Source: Gammaproteobacteria bacterium (GTDB lineage: Bacteria > Pseudomonadota > Gammaproteobacteria > SZUA-140). From it: a DNA stretch of 45,742 nt. The notes under the pieces were generated by a model. It was not told the DNA's origin, ran no database searches, and saw only the letters and a list, made by a program, of their open reading frames with translations. A program made the position numbers and the translations under genes. Of this stretch, positions 24,212 to 32,314 are shown piece after piece; the first letter of the stretch is position 1; every line of letters begins with the position of its first letter. The stretch is from positions 1 to 45,742 of the forward strand of contig JACREF010000001.1 of assembly GCA_016218365.1 (NCBI GenBank). Direction: 5' to 3'.

Positions 24212-26695
24212 CACCGGCTGCCGCGTGGTCTGCGCGGCCTGTTTCAGCCACGCAACCAGCTCATCGGCCGCCAGCGGCGTGCTGATATAAAAGCCCTGTA
24301 CCGCATCACAACCCAGCATATGCAGTTCATCGAGCATCTCGCGACTCTCGACCCCTTCGGCAACCACCCGCAGCCCCATGTTGTGCGCCAGATCAATGAT
24401 GGCACGCACGATGGTGGAATCACTGCCGGGCCGCGACATGCCGATGACAAAGCTCTTGTCGATCTTGACCTCATCCACCGGCAGCTCGCGCAGATACGAC
24501 AGTGACGAATAGCCAGTGCCGAAATCATCGATCGAGATGTGAATCCCGGCATTGCGCAGCCGGGTCAGCACCTCAAGGGCCTGGGATGATCGTGACATGA
24601 TCGCCGACTCGGTGACCTCGAGGCGCAACTGCGGCGCCCGTAACCCCTTGCCTTGCAGGATCGCGGCGATGATCTGCGGCAGATCATCCTCATGCAGGTT
24701 GTGCACCGACAGATTGACTGCGACCCGCAATTCAATGCCGGCCGCGCTCCATTGCTGACACTGCTGTATCGCTTGCGCCAGCACCCATTGTGTCAGTACC
24801 CTGATCAACCCGGTCTGTTCGGCCAACGGGATGAACTCATCCGGATACAGCAAGCCATGTTCGGGGTGCTGCCAGCGTACCAGCGCCTCAACACCGGTGG
24901 TACGTCCGCTGCGGGTATCGATCACCGGCTGGTAACACAGCGCCAGCTCATTATTGTCGATGGCCTTGCGCAACGTGGTCATCAGTGACAGGTTATACAG
25001 GCTGTGATGATCCTGCTCGGCATCGTAGACCATGAAACCGCCACGGGCCTTTTTCGCGCTGTACATTGCCACATCGGCATGTCGCATCAGTGTCGAGCGG
25101 TCCACGCCATGCTGCGGGAAGATCGCAATGCCGATGCTGGCCCCCATGACAAATTGATGCCCGTCGAACTCAACCGGCTTGGCCAGTTCGGCATGCAGCT
25201 TGTTGGCGACGCGCCGCGCATGCTCCAGCCCGGAGTTCGGCAGCAGCACCGCAAACTCATCACCACCCAGCCGCGCCACGGTATCTGAGCTGCGCACCAC
25301 CTCACGCATCGCGGCGGCAACCTTCACCAATACCGCATCACCATAATGGTGGCCCAGCGTGTCGTTGACCTCCTTGAAATGATCAAGGTCGAGGATCATC
25401 AGCACCAGCCGTTGAGAGTTGCGATGCGCCAGGTGTATCGCCTGCTGCAGGCGATCAGATAACAATGTGCGATTGGGCAGTCCGGTCAGGGCGTCATGCA
25501 GCGCCTGATATTCCAGCGCCTTGAGTTGCTGCCGGCGCTCGGTGATGTCGCGGATCACGCAGGTAAAATGGCGCTGACCGCCGGACTTCATAGAACTTAC
25601 GGCGATCTCCATCGGAAAGGTCGTGCCATCCTTGCGCCGGGCGACAAACTCGCGGCGCCCGCTGCCATGCACCTGACGGCTGGCGCGCAGAAAACCCAGC
25701 AGATAGCGCTCCGCCTCAGCCCGATAGGCCTCCGGGATCAGCTGCACGGCGTGGTGACCCACCAGTTCATCCGCGGCATAACCGAACACACGACGCACTG
25801 CGGGATTGACCGACTCGATGATGCCGGCATCATCAAAGATGATGACCGCATCCGCAACATTGTGCGCCAGCATCCTGGTCCGGGTCCCGGAGGCTCGCAG
25901 CTGCTCCTGCATACGATTGAATGCAAGGCTCAACTCACCGAACTCATCATCATTGCTGATCGGCAGCCGGGCCGAACGGTCTCCGGAACCAACCCGCCTG
26001 ATCGCCGCCTGCAGGCGCTGGATCGGCCTCAAGACACTGAAACCCAATACCAGCCACAGCATGACCCCGATGATCATCGTCAGCCCGGCCGCCACCAGCC
26101 ACAGGTCACGCCGCATCTTGTGCACGCCGGTGTCGGCGCCCAGCGTCAGCACACTGAGCTTCAACACCCCGCGCAATCCGGAACGTTCGTAGCCATGACA
26201 GCCTTCACAGGCCTGTTCCATGCGTATCGGCAGATACACCGTCAGATGGCCATCACCGACGGAATCAAAGGCCGTCTGCCCCTGCAGGGCGCGACGAAAC
26301 TGCGCTGATGACTCCAGCGCCTGCTGCCTGGGCGGTGACGCGGCACGGGTAAAATGCCGGTCCTGATCGAAACTGTTGACCGCATTGATCGTGGTCAGGT
26401 CAGTGAAGGCCTCGCGGCCATCACGGCGCAGGATCTCGACATCAACGATCCCCTGCTCACCACGCATCCGTTGCAACCAGTCGCGCGCCAGTGTGCCCTG
26501 GCCATTGAGCATCAGGGTCCGCAGGCTGGCCAGCAACGACCGGGCATGGACCTCGGCCTGGGCCACATCCTCTTCATGAATGGAACGCGTCAGCTGACGA
26601 TCGACCCACAGCCCCGCCATCAGCATCAATACGAACAACACGGCCGAGATGATCAGCGCCAGCCGCACGCCCAGACTTTTGATCGACACCTGCAA
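24203..26695 (-). CDS. GGDEF/EAL protein with heme-c periplasmic sensor, HAMP and PAS
   Basis: An 830-aa membrane-bound c-di-GMP enzyme. Order: membrane helix 1 (about 12-30), periplasmic domain (about 31-196) with a heme-c site Cys163-Glu-Gly-Cys166-His167 followed by LRGVLKLSV (as in Tll0287/DUF3365-like sensors), helix 2 (about 197-221), HAMP (about 222-272), PAS (about 275-388), GGDEF (about 395-560, catalytic GGDEF 477-481) and EAL (about 575-825, EALVRW from 603). Both catalytic motifs look intact. The TTG at 26695 follows GGAG at 11 nt. It is the last gene of the ccm operon, 24 nt after the propeller gene. The heme could sense redox state, O2 or NO. Confidence 0.93.
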   Translation of the reverse strand: MQVSIKSLGVRLALIISAVLFVLMLMAGLWVDRQLTRSIHEEDVAQAEVHARSLLASLRTLMLNGQGTLARDWLQRMRGEQGIVDVEILRRDGREAFTDLTTINAVNSFDQDRHFTRAASPPRQQALESSAQFRRALQGQTAFDSVGDGHLTVYLPIRMEQACEGCHGYERSGLRGVLKLSVLTLGADTGVHKMRRDLWLVAAGLTMIIGVMLWLVLGFSVLRPIQRLQAAIRRVGSGDRSARLPISNDDEFGELSLAFNRMQEQLRASGTRTRMLAHNVADAVIIFDDAGIIESVNPAVRRVFGYAADELVGHHAVQLIPEAYRAEAERYLLGFLRASRQVHGSGRREFVARRKDGTTFPMEIAVSSMKSGGQRHFTCVIRDITERRQQLKALEYQALHDALTGLPNRTLLSDRLQQAIHLAHRNSQRLVLMILDLDHFKEVNDTLGHHYGDAVLVKVAAAMREVVRSSDTVARLGGDEFAVLLPNSGLEHARRVANKLHAELAKPVEFDGHQFVMGASIGIAIFPQHGVDRSTLMRHADVAMYSAKKARGGFMVYDAEQDHHSLYNLSLMTTLRKAIDNNELALCYQPVIDTRSGRTTGVEALVRWQHPEHGLLYPDEFIPLAEQTGLIRVLTQWVLAQAIQQCQQWSAAGIELRVAVNLSVHNLHEDDLPQIIAAILQGKGLRAPQLRLEVTESAIMSRSSQALEVLTRLRNAGIHISIDDFGTGYSSLSYLRELPVDEVKIDKSFVIGMSRPGSDSTIVRAIIDLAHNMGLRVVAEGVESREMLDELHMLGCDAVQGFYISTPLAADELVAWLKQAAQTTRQPVLL

Positions 26696-26719
26696 ACTAG
26701 GGGCTACTCCAGATTACTG

Positions 26720-27967
26720 TCACTGCCCGGTCCTGACGATCCTTGCCACGCCACCGAAGCTGCCTAGCCACATGGTACCATCTGCGGCATCGGCCATCGA
26801 GAACACATTGTCGGCGAACAGCCCGTCACGGCTGGTCAGGACGTCAAAACCGCTGCCGGCGCGGTTAAAGCTGGCCAACCCCTGATTGGTGCCGATCCAC
26901 AGCCGGCCGCCGCGATCCTGATGCAGCATGAAGATATGGTTGGCGGGCAGGCCGTCTTTGGTCGTGTAATTGCGCCAGCTGTTACCATCAAAACGCGCCA
27001 GCCCGCCACCCCAGGTCCCGCACCACACCACACCCTGACGATCCACGGCCAGCGAGATGATGTAGTTCGGGTTGTAGGCGACGTTGACATCCTGCAAGCC
27101 CTGTTCGGCCTTGTTGCGCGCATGGTGTTGCGACGCGCGGCCCGGGTCATTGGTGAATTTGATCGAGTCCTTGACCTGCTGATAAGGCGCGCCCAGTCCG
27201 TCACTGTGTTTCCAGTTGCGCCATTGACCGTCCCGGTAGCGGGCCAGGCCCTCCTCGGTGGCAAACCACATTGCGCCATCCGGGCCTTCGGCAATCGAAT
27301 ACACCCAGCGGTTCGGCAATCCCCCATCGGTATTTTCAACCGTGAAGGTGCTCCACTGTTTCGGATCATCAAACCGGCCCTGGCGCACGCGATTGGCGCC
27401 GGACCAGGTCGCGATCCATACATCACCATTACTGGCCTGCACGACATCATAGACAAACTGATCGGCCAGCCCCTGCGGGATGTTGTAGTTCTTCCAGCTG
27501 CCCTTGGCCGGATCGTATAGCGACAACCCGCCGCCATAGGTGCCGACGGCGATGCGGTCGCCCAGGCGACTGACATGGAACACACCATTGGACAGCAGAC
27601 CGGGGATCTTGTTATCGAAAATCTGGTGCTGGTCGGTGGTCAGATCATAACGAATCACGCCGCCGGAGGTGCCGATCCATGCATAACGGTCCTCGAGATA
27701 CAGGCTCTTGACGTTGCGGCTGCCCACCCGGAAATGGGTGAAGCGGTTATCCACCGGCGCGCCGGCCAGCGGTGCCGCATCATCCAGTGCCGGATGATTG
27801 GCCGGTAGCTGACTGCTGGGCGACACCACGCCGGCCCCCGTCGTCGTGGCGGCACCACTGGGCGCCGCGGTCTGTCCGCTGCGTTTCAGGCCGAGCGAAT
27901 AACCGCCGGCGATCGCCGCACCGATCACTACTATCAGTAATGCCAGCCCTTTGTATCCGAATCTCAC
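26720..27967 (-). CDS. Membrane-anchored two-component-regulator-type propeller protein
   Basis: A 415-aa protein with one N-terminal membrane anchor (about 5-27) and then a periplasmic beta-propeller (about 70-415). Repeats follow the Reg_prop pattern, such as YAWIGTSGGVIRYD, MWFATEEGLARYRDGQW, VWCGTWGGGLARFDGNSW and LWIGTNQGLASF. Unlike Bacteroides hybrid sensors it has no kinase or other output domain. The GTG at 27967 overlaps the stop of the preceding propeller gene by 4 nt (GTGA), so they are translated together. The GGDEF/EAL protein is encoded just downstream and is a plausible partner. Confidence 0.85.
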   Translation of the reverse strand: MRFGYKGLALLIVVIGAAIAGGYSLGLKRSGQTAAPSGAATTTGAGVVSPSSQLPANHPALDDAAPLAGAPVDNRFTHFRVGSRNVKSLYLEDRYAWIGTSGGVIRYDLTTDQHQIFDNKIPGLLSNGVFHVSRLGDRIAVGTYGGGLSLYDPAKGSWKNYNIPQGLADQFVYDVVQASNGDVWIATWSGANRVRQGRFDDPKQWSTFTVENTDGGLPNRWVYSIAEGPDGAMWFATEEGLARYRDGQWRNWKHSDGLGAPYQQVKDSIKFTNDPGRASQHHARNKAEQGLQDVNVAYNPNYIISLAVDRQGVVWCGTWGGGLARFDGNSWRNYTTKDGLPANHIFMLHQDRGGRLWIGTNQGLASFNRAGSGFDVLTSRDGLFADNVFSMADAADGTMWLGSFGGVARIVRTGQ

Positions 27968-29103
27968 TGCTGCACCTTGCTTGCCGGGTTGTCTTGTGTC
28001 GTGGCGGCGCTCCGGCCGATCAGCACCACATTGCCGCGCATGCCGGCCCACACCTGCCCCTTGGCCGTGGCGGCCAGCGCATACACGTGATCTTCAGGCA
28101 GTCCCTGATCACGTCCGATCGTCTGCCAGGTCTTGCCATCATAACGGGAGATGCCGTGATCGGTACCAAACCACAGGTCGCCATTGCGATCCTCGGTGAT
28201 CGCAAACACGATATTACCGGCCAGCCCCTGCTCGGTGGTCAGGTTGCGCCAGCGCTTGCCATCGAAATAACTGACGCCGCCGCCCCAGGTCCCGGCCCAC
28301 ACCGTGCCATCGCGGGCCACATGAATGGCAAACACATACCCCGGGTTATAGGTGGGCTGGCCCGAGGCCAGCAGGCTCAGGTCATGGCGGTCACGGGTGC
28401 CCAGCCCGGTGTTCTTGCTCGGCGGCAGGTTGAGGCGATTCGGCGCCCCCAGCTCATCTTCATGCGTCCAGCCATACCACTGCTTGCCGTCATACATCGA
28501 CACCCCGCCCTCGGTGCCGAACCATACCCGGCCCTGGCGATCGACATCGATGCCATACACCCACTCATTGACCAGCTCGCCGACGAAATTGGTAAACACG
28601 CCCGCCACCCGCCCCGGCTGCTGCCCGGTCACGACCAGCCGGCTGGCGCCGGCCCAGGTGCCGATCCACATCACACCGTCAGGCTGCATGCCAAGAGAAT
28701 AGACCCAGTAATCGGCCAGGCCGTGCATCGGAAAGAAGGTCTGCCATTGACCGTCCTTCAAGCGCGACACGCCGCCCCCGTTGGTGCCGAACCACTTGGC
28801 GCCCTGCGCATCGACAAAGATTGCAAACACATATTCATTGGCCAGCCCGCTGCTGCGGCTGTAGGTATTGCGGACATCACGGCTGGCCAGGTCCACCTCG
28901 TGCACACCGACCGAGGTGCCGATCCACAAGGCCCCGGCCTTTTCATCCACCGCCAGCGTCCGGGCATAGACCCCGGCACCGATGCCGAAGGATTCCTGGA
29001 TCTTCGGCAAGGCCAGCGTCGGCGTGGCCGCCTGCTGCGGCGCACGGCCACAGGCCGCAACCAGCAACATCACCACCAGCGCCAGCCACCGCCGCCGCGT
29101 CAT
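27964..29103 (-). CDS. Propeller lipoprotein (two-component-regulator-type repeats)
   Basis: A 379-aa lipoprotein with signal LLVAACG (Cys about 18). The rest is one beta-propeller (about 50-379) with repeats such as LWIGTSVGVHEVDL, KWFGTNGGGVSRLKDGQW, VWFGTEGGVSMYDGKQW, VWAGTWGGGVSYFDGKRW and LWFGTDHGISRYDGKTW. It is a paralogue of the next protein; both share the arrangement GTWGGG near the fifth blade. The ATG at 29103 overlaps the stop of the monoheme cytochrome gene (ATGA). No catalytic domain is seen. It is probably a periplasmic binding or sensing component. Confidence 0.85.
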   Translation of the reverse strand: MTRRRWLALVVMLLVAACGRAPQQAATPTLALPKIQESFGIGAGVYARTLAVDEKAGALWIGTSVGVHEVDLASRDVRNTYSRSSGLANEYVFAIFVDAQGAKWFGTNGGGVSRLKDGQWQTFFPMHGLADYWVYSLGMQPDGVMWIGTWAGASRLVVTGQQPGRVAGVFTNFVGELVNEWVYGIDVDRQGRVWFGTEGGVSMYDGKQWYGWTHEDELGAPNRLNLPPSKNTGLGTRDRHDLSLLASGQPTYNPGYVFAIHVARDGTVWAGTWGGGVSYFDGKRWRNLTTEQGLAGNIVFAITEDRNGDLWFGTDHGISRYDGKTWQTIGRDQGLPEDHVYALAATAKGQVWAGMRGNVVLIGRSAATTQDNPASKVQQ

Positions 29104-29414
29104 CGGTGCAGCGTCCTCAGATACGCAATGACATCCAGGATCTGGGTCTCGGTCAGCAGGCCACGAAACGCCGGCATCATGCCCTTGCCGGCCTGGATCG
29201 CAGACTTCAGCTCGGTATCGGCGCGCAGCAGCCCCTCGCTGCGGGTAAAATCCGGCAGGCCCGGCAATTGCGGCATACCGTTGCTGCCATGACAATTGGC
29301 GCACTGCCGGTTATACAACGCCTTGCCGGCCTGGGGATCAGCCGCCTGGGTGTCGAATGCCCACATCAGCAGCCCGCTTGCAATCAGGACGCGACCCATC
29401 TGCTTGATTGTCAT
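29100..29414 (-). CDS. Monoheme cytochrome c
   Basis: A 104-aa class I cytochrome with signal peptide (residues 1-25, ending TQAA). The heme site is Cys38-Cys41-His42 (CANCHGSNG) and the likely axial Met is in GKGMMPAFRG. The ATG at 29414 follows GGAGGT at 3 nt. The stop overlaps the start of the propeller lipoprotein gene. It could carry electrons to the heme sensor or to a terminal oxidase; neither is shown by the sequence. Confidence 0.93.
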   Translation of the reverse strand: MTIKQMGRVLIASGLLMWAFDTQAADPQAGKALYNRQCANCHGSNGMPQLPGLPDFTRSEGLLRADTELKSAIQAGKGMMPAFRGLLTETQILDVIAYLRTLHR

Positions 29415-29445
29415 GTTACCTCCGCTTGCCATTCCGCGCATGTCT

Positions 29446-29997
29446 TCACATGCCCCGCAACGCAGTGTAATCACCCTGAGAGGCATGTTCCAGTGCCGCG
29501 ATCAACTCAGGCGCGTCCCAGTCGCGGGCACCGCTGAAACGCTGCACCAGCATGCCATGGTGCGAGATCACAAAGGTATCGGGATAGACGCGGATGCCCA
29601 GCCGGTCGCGCGCCAGACGCCGCCCCTGATCGATATAATTAACAAAACCAACACCGATATCATCAAGATATTCGCGCGCCGCCAGCCTGTCATCATCCAC
29701 CGACAGGCCGATCACGGCAAAACGCTGCGGGTCGAGCCGGGCGGACAGCCGGTCGAGTCCCGGCAGTTCCTTGCGGCACGGCCCGCACCACGTTGCCCAC
29801 ACGTTCAATATCACCACCCGGCCGCGGTAACTGTCGAGCGGCAAGGCGCCACCATCAAGATCATGAACCACCAGGGCAGGGAACGGCCGGTCTAGCTGCA
29901 GCGCATCCGGCGGCGAGGCCTGCTGACAGCCGGTCAGGCCGATGCCAGCCGCCAGGCAGGCCGGCAACAATGCGCGCTGCAGACGCTGCCGCATCAC
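29446..29997 (-). CDS. TlpA-like thioredoxin-fold lipoprotein
   Basis: A 183-aa protein with lipoprotein signal (LTGC, Cys24) and a thioredoxin domain (about 33-175) with active site WCGPC (Cys71/Cys74) and the cis-Pro region RVYPDTFVI. TlpA/ResA proteins reduce thiols in the periplasm, including heme-binding Cys pairs of apocytochromes. It starts 6 nt after ccmI and is followed at 31 nt by the monoheme cytochrome gene. A second thiol-disulfide protein besides CcmG suggests a dedicated role in this operon. Confidence 0.9.
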   Translation of the reverse strand: MMRQRLQRALLPACLAAGIGLTGCQQASPPDALQLDRPFPALVVHDLDGGALPLDSYRGRVVILNVWATWCGPCRKELPGLDRLSARLDPQRFAVIGLSVDDDRLAAREYLDDIGVGFVNYIDQGRRLARDRLGIRVYPDTFVISHHGMLVQRFSGARDWDAPELIAALEHASQGDYTALRGM

Positions 29998-30003
29998 CGT
30001 GCT

Positions 30004-31302
30004 TTAAGGCACCACGCGATCGATGACCACCTCGATATCGCGACTGCCGGTGCGCACCACACCGGTCCGGCCTTCCAGATCACCGCTTTGTGGCTGGGCA
30101 TTGCCCGACTTCGAGACCCGCGCCGACACGATGACCTGGTCAAACCGCGCCAAGCTCATCTGCGGCATCATCGCCATGCTCTCATCAAGCGTGAACTGCA
30201 CCGGCAGCTGGCTGGCCTGACCGCGCCATACCGCCAGCGGCACCCGCGGCCCATTCGGCGCCTGGGCAAAGATAAACACGCTGTCACCGGGCGCAAGCTT
30301 GCCAGCCAGTTGCGGCATCACCCGCACCATCCCGCTGACACTGGCGCCCCCGCTGCTGGCCGCCGGTGTGCTGCTGCCGGCGCCGGCCTTGACCCCCAGC
30401 CTGGCATCAAGCGCCGCCAGCGCCTTCTTGCCATCACGCTTCTCGATCATGCTGCGCGCCTCGGCGATATTCTGCTGCATCACCGTCGCCCCTTCCGAAC
30501 CCGGCGCCATCAACTGCGACAATGTGTGCCAGTGCTCAAGTGCCGTAGCAAAATCGCTGCGCTCGTAGGCCGCGGTACCGGCCAGCCACAAGGCCTTCTC
30601 GTTATTGGGATCGATCTGCAATGCCTGTTTGATCAGCTCCATCGGCTGGCCTTCCAGCGACTGGCCGCTGGCCATCGCCATCGCATCGGCAAAATCGGCA
30701 TACATCTGGGCATTACCCGGTTGCAGCGCAACCGCCTTGTCAAACGCCGTCACGGCATCAGAGAAACGCTGCAAGGCAAAATAGGAACGGGCCAGCATCG
30801 CCCAGCCCTCGGCATCGTTCGGGTTCTGCTCCAGCTTGGTGGCCAGCTGCGCCACCATGCGATTGATCTGATCGGCGACCTGCTGCTGCGACATGTTGCC
30901 AGTGATCTGTATCGGCGCACTGTTGGTGATGGCACCCGGCGTCCCGCGCCACAGGTACAGGCCCACTGCCAGCAGCGGCACACTGAGCGCCACCACGATG
31001 GCGGTGGCCCGCGACGGCCGCGCAACCGGCAGACCGGCCGGGACACCGCCCGGCAGCGGTGCCGCCACGTCTTCCAATAAACGTTGCTCGATCTCGCGCC
31101 GGCTCTGCTGATACGGCTCCTCGGCCAGCACATCATTGGCCTTGTCACGTTCCAGTTCGCTGAGCTGGTCACGATAGACGGAGACATTCAGCTCGTCGCG
31201 TGCGGCGGCAGCGGTCTTCGGGCCACGGCCCAGCAACGGCGGGACGATGAACAACCAGGCGGCGATGACCAGCAGGGCCGCTACAATATAAAACACCATC
31301 AT
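30004..31302 (-). CDS. ccmI: Cytochrome c biogenesis protein CcmI (fused CcmH2-type)
   Basis: A 432-aa protein that holds apocytochrome c for heme ligation. Two membrane helices (residues 2-22 and about 95-115) bracket a cytoplasmic leucine-zipper-like loop with DQLSELERDKANDVL. A periplasmic TPR region follows (about 140-285, e.g. PNDAEGWAMLARSYFALQRF), then a C-terminal beta domain. The ATG ATG start overlaps the stop of ccmH by 4 nt. Full length for the family. Confidence 0.92.
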   Translation of the reverse strand: MMVFYIVAALLVIAAWLFIVPPLLGRGPKTAAAARDELNVSVYRDQLSELERDKANDVLAEEPYQQSRREIEQRLLEDVAAPLPGGVPAGLPVARPSRATAIVVALSVPLLAVGLYLWRGTPGAITNSAPIQITGNMSQQQVADQINRMVAQLATKLEQNPNDAEGWAMLARSYFALQRFSDAVTAFDKAVALQPGNAQMYADFADAMAMASGQSLEGQPMELIKQALQIDPNNEKALWLAGTAAYERSDFATALEHWHTLSQLMAPGSEGATVMQQNIAEARSMIEKRDGKKALAALDARLGVKAGAGSSTPAASSGGASVSGMVRVMPQLAGKLAPGDSVFIFAQAPNGPRVPLAVWRGQASQLPVQFTLDESMAMMPQMSLARFDQVIVSARVSKSGNAQPQSGDLEGRTGVVRTGSRDIEVVIDRVVP

Positions 31303-31784
31303 CTGTTCTGTTCTCCATCCAGCGTGTCGCCCAGCAAGGCGGCGGCGCGGCGCTGCTCAGCCTCGGACAAGGGGGTCTGTTCACTGCGTTGACGGCGGCG
31401 GCGCAGCGTGACGATCAAGACCGCGGCCCCGACTGCCAGCAGGATAAAGGGGCCGAACCACAGCAGCATCGTCACCGCCTTGACCGGCGGCTTGAACAGG
31501 ATGAAGTCACCGTAGCGCGCCACCAGAAAATCCACGACCTCCTGGTCCGATCTGCCCTGCTGCATCTGCAGCCGCATCTCGTTTTTCACGTCGATGGCAA
31601 AATCGGCATGGGAATCGGCCAGCGACTGGTTCTGACACACCAGGCAACGCAGATCCTCGCCCAAGGCGTTGATGCGCCGTTCCAGCACCGGGTCCTCGGC
31701 CAAGGGCTGCGCCTCCCTGGCCAGCGCCGCATCCATCATCAGGCCGGAGACCAGCATCAGCACTATCCATCCGCCACGTCTCAT
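31299..31784 (-). CDS. ccmH: Cytochrome c maturation thioredoxin CcmH
   Basis: A 161-aa membrane protein that reduces and presents apocytochrome Cys. The signal peptide covers about 1-22; the redox motif is LRCLVCQNQS (Cys47/Cys50); one C-terminal helix lies at about 103-128. The segment YGDFILFKPPVK is typical. It overlaps ccmG and ccmI by 4 nt each. This is the short CcmH; the TPR part is in the separate CcmI, as in Pseudomonas. Confidence 0.95.
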   Translation of the reverse strand: MRRGGWIVLMLVSGLMMDAALAREAQPLAEDPVLERRINALGEDLRCLVCQNQSLADSHADFAIDVKNEMRLQMQQGRSDQEVVDFLVARYGDFILFKPPVKAVTMLLWFGPFILLAVGAAVLIVTLRRRRQRSEQTPLSEAEQRRAAALLGDTLDGEQNR

Positions 31785-32314
31785 CGCTGCAGCTCCTTGA
31801 TCAATGGCACGATCGTCTTGTCCAGTGCCTGCTCGGTGATCGGCCCGATCTGCTTGTAGCGGATCACCCCCTGCTTGTCGATGACATAGGTCTCCGGTAC
31901 GCCATAGACGCCATAATCCATGCCGACACGGCCATTGCCATCACTGACGCTGAGCACATAGGGATCACCTTGCTGCTGCAACAGCCCGATCGCCGCCGCC
32001 GGGTCGTCCTTGTAATCGAGGCCATAGATCGGCACCACGCCGCTGCGTGCCAGCCTCACCAGCAGCGGATGCTCCTCGCGGCACGACACACACCACGAGG
32101 CCCAGACGTTCAGCAGCCACACCTTGCCCTGCATCTCGGCCGGCCCGAAGGTCTGCGCCGGTTCATGCAGCTGCGGCAAGGTGAACAGCGGTGCCGGCTT
32201 GCCGATCAGCACCGACGGCACCTCGGTTGGATTCAGGAACAACCCTCTGGCCAGAAACCCGGCCAGGCCAACAAAGATCAGCAACGGGATCAGGGCGCGC
32301 CAGGACAGTTTCAT
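31781..32314 (-). CDS. ccmG: Thiol:disulfide interchange protein CcmG (DsbE)
   Basis: A 177-aa membrane-anchored thioredoxin (anchor about 7-26) with active site WCVSC (Cys75/Cys78) and the GVPETYVID cis-Pro motif typical of CcmG. It keeps apocytochrome Cys reduced. The ATG at 32314 overlaps the ccmF stop by one base (TGATG); longer in-frame starts run inside ccmF and are unlikely. Confidence 0.95.
   Translation of the reverse strand: MKLSWRALIPLLIFVGLAGFLARGLFLNPTEVPSVLIGKPAPLFTLPQLHEPAQTFGPAEMQGKVWLLNVWASWCVSCREEHPLLVRLARSGVVPIYGLDYKDDPAAAIGLLQQQGDPYVLSVSDGNGRVGMDYGVYGVPETYVIDKQGVIRYKQIGPITEQALDKTIVPLIKELQR

Noticed and set aside
27772-29292. Open 506-codon frame on the plus strand opposite the two propeller genes
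   Set aside because: It runs antisense to two well-supported propeller genes and has low-complexity composition rich in Arg, Pro, His and Gly, typical of GC-rich shadow frames. No ribosome binding site or domain.
30088-31080. Plus-strand 330-codon frame opposite ccmI
   Set aside because: Antisense to ccmI, rich in Arg, His and Gln, no motif; explained by high GC content.
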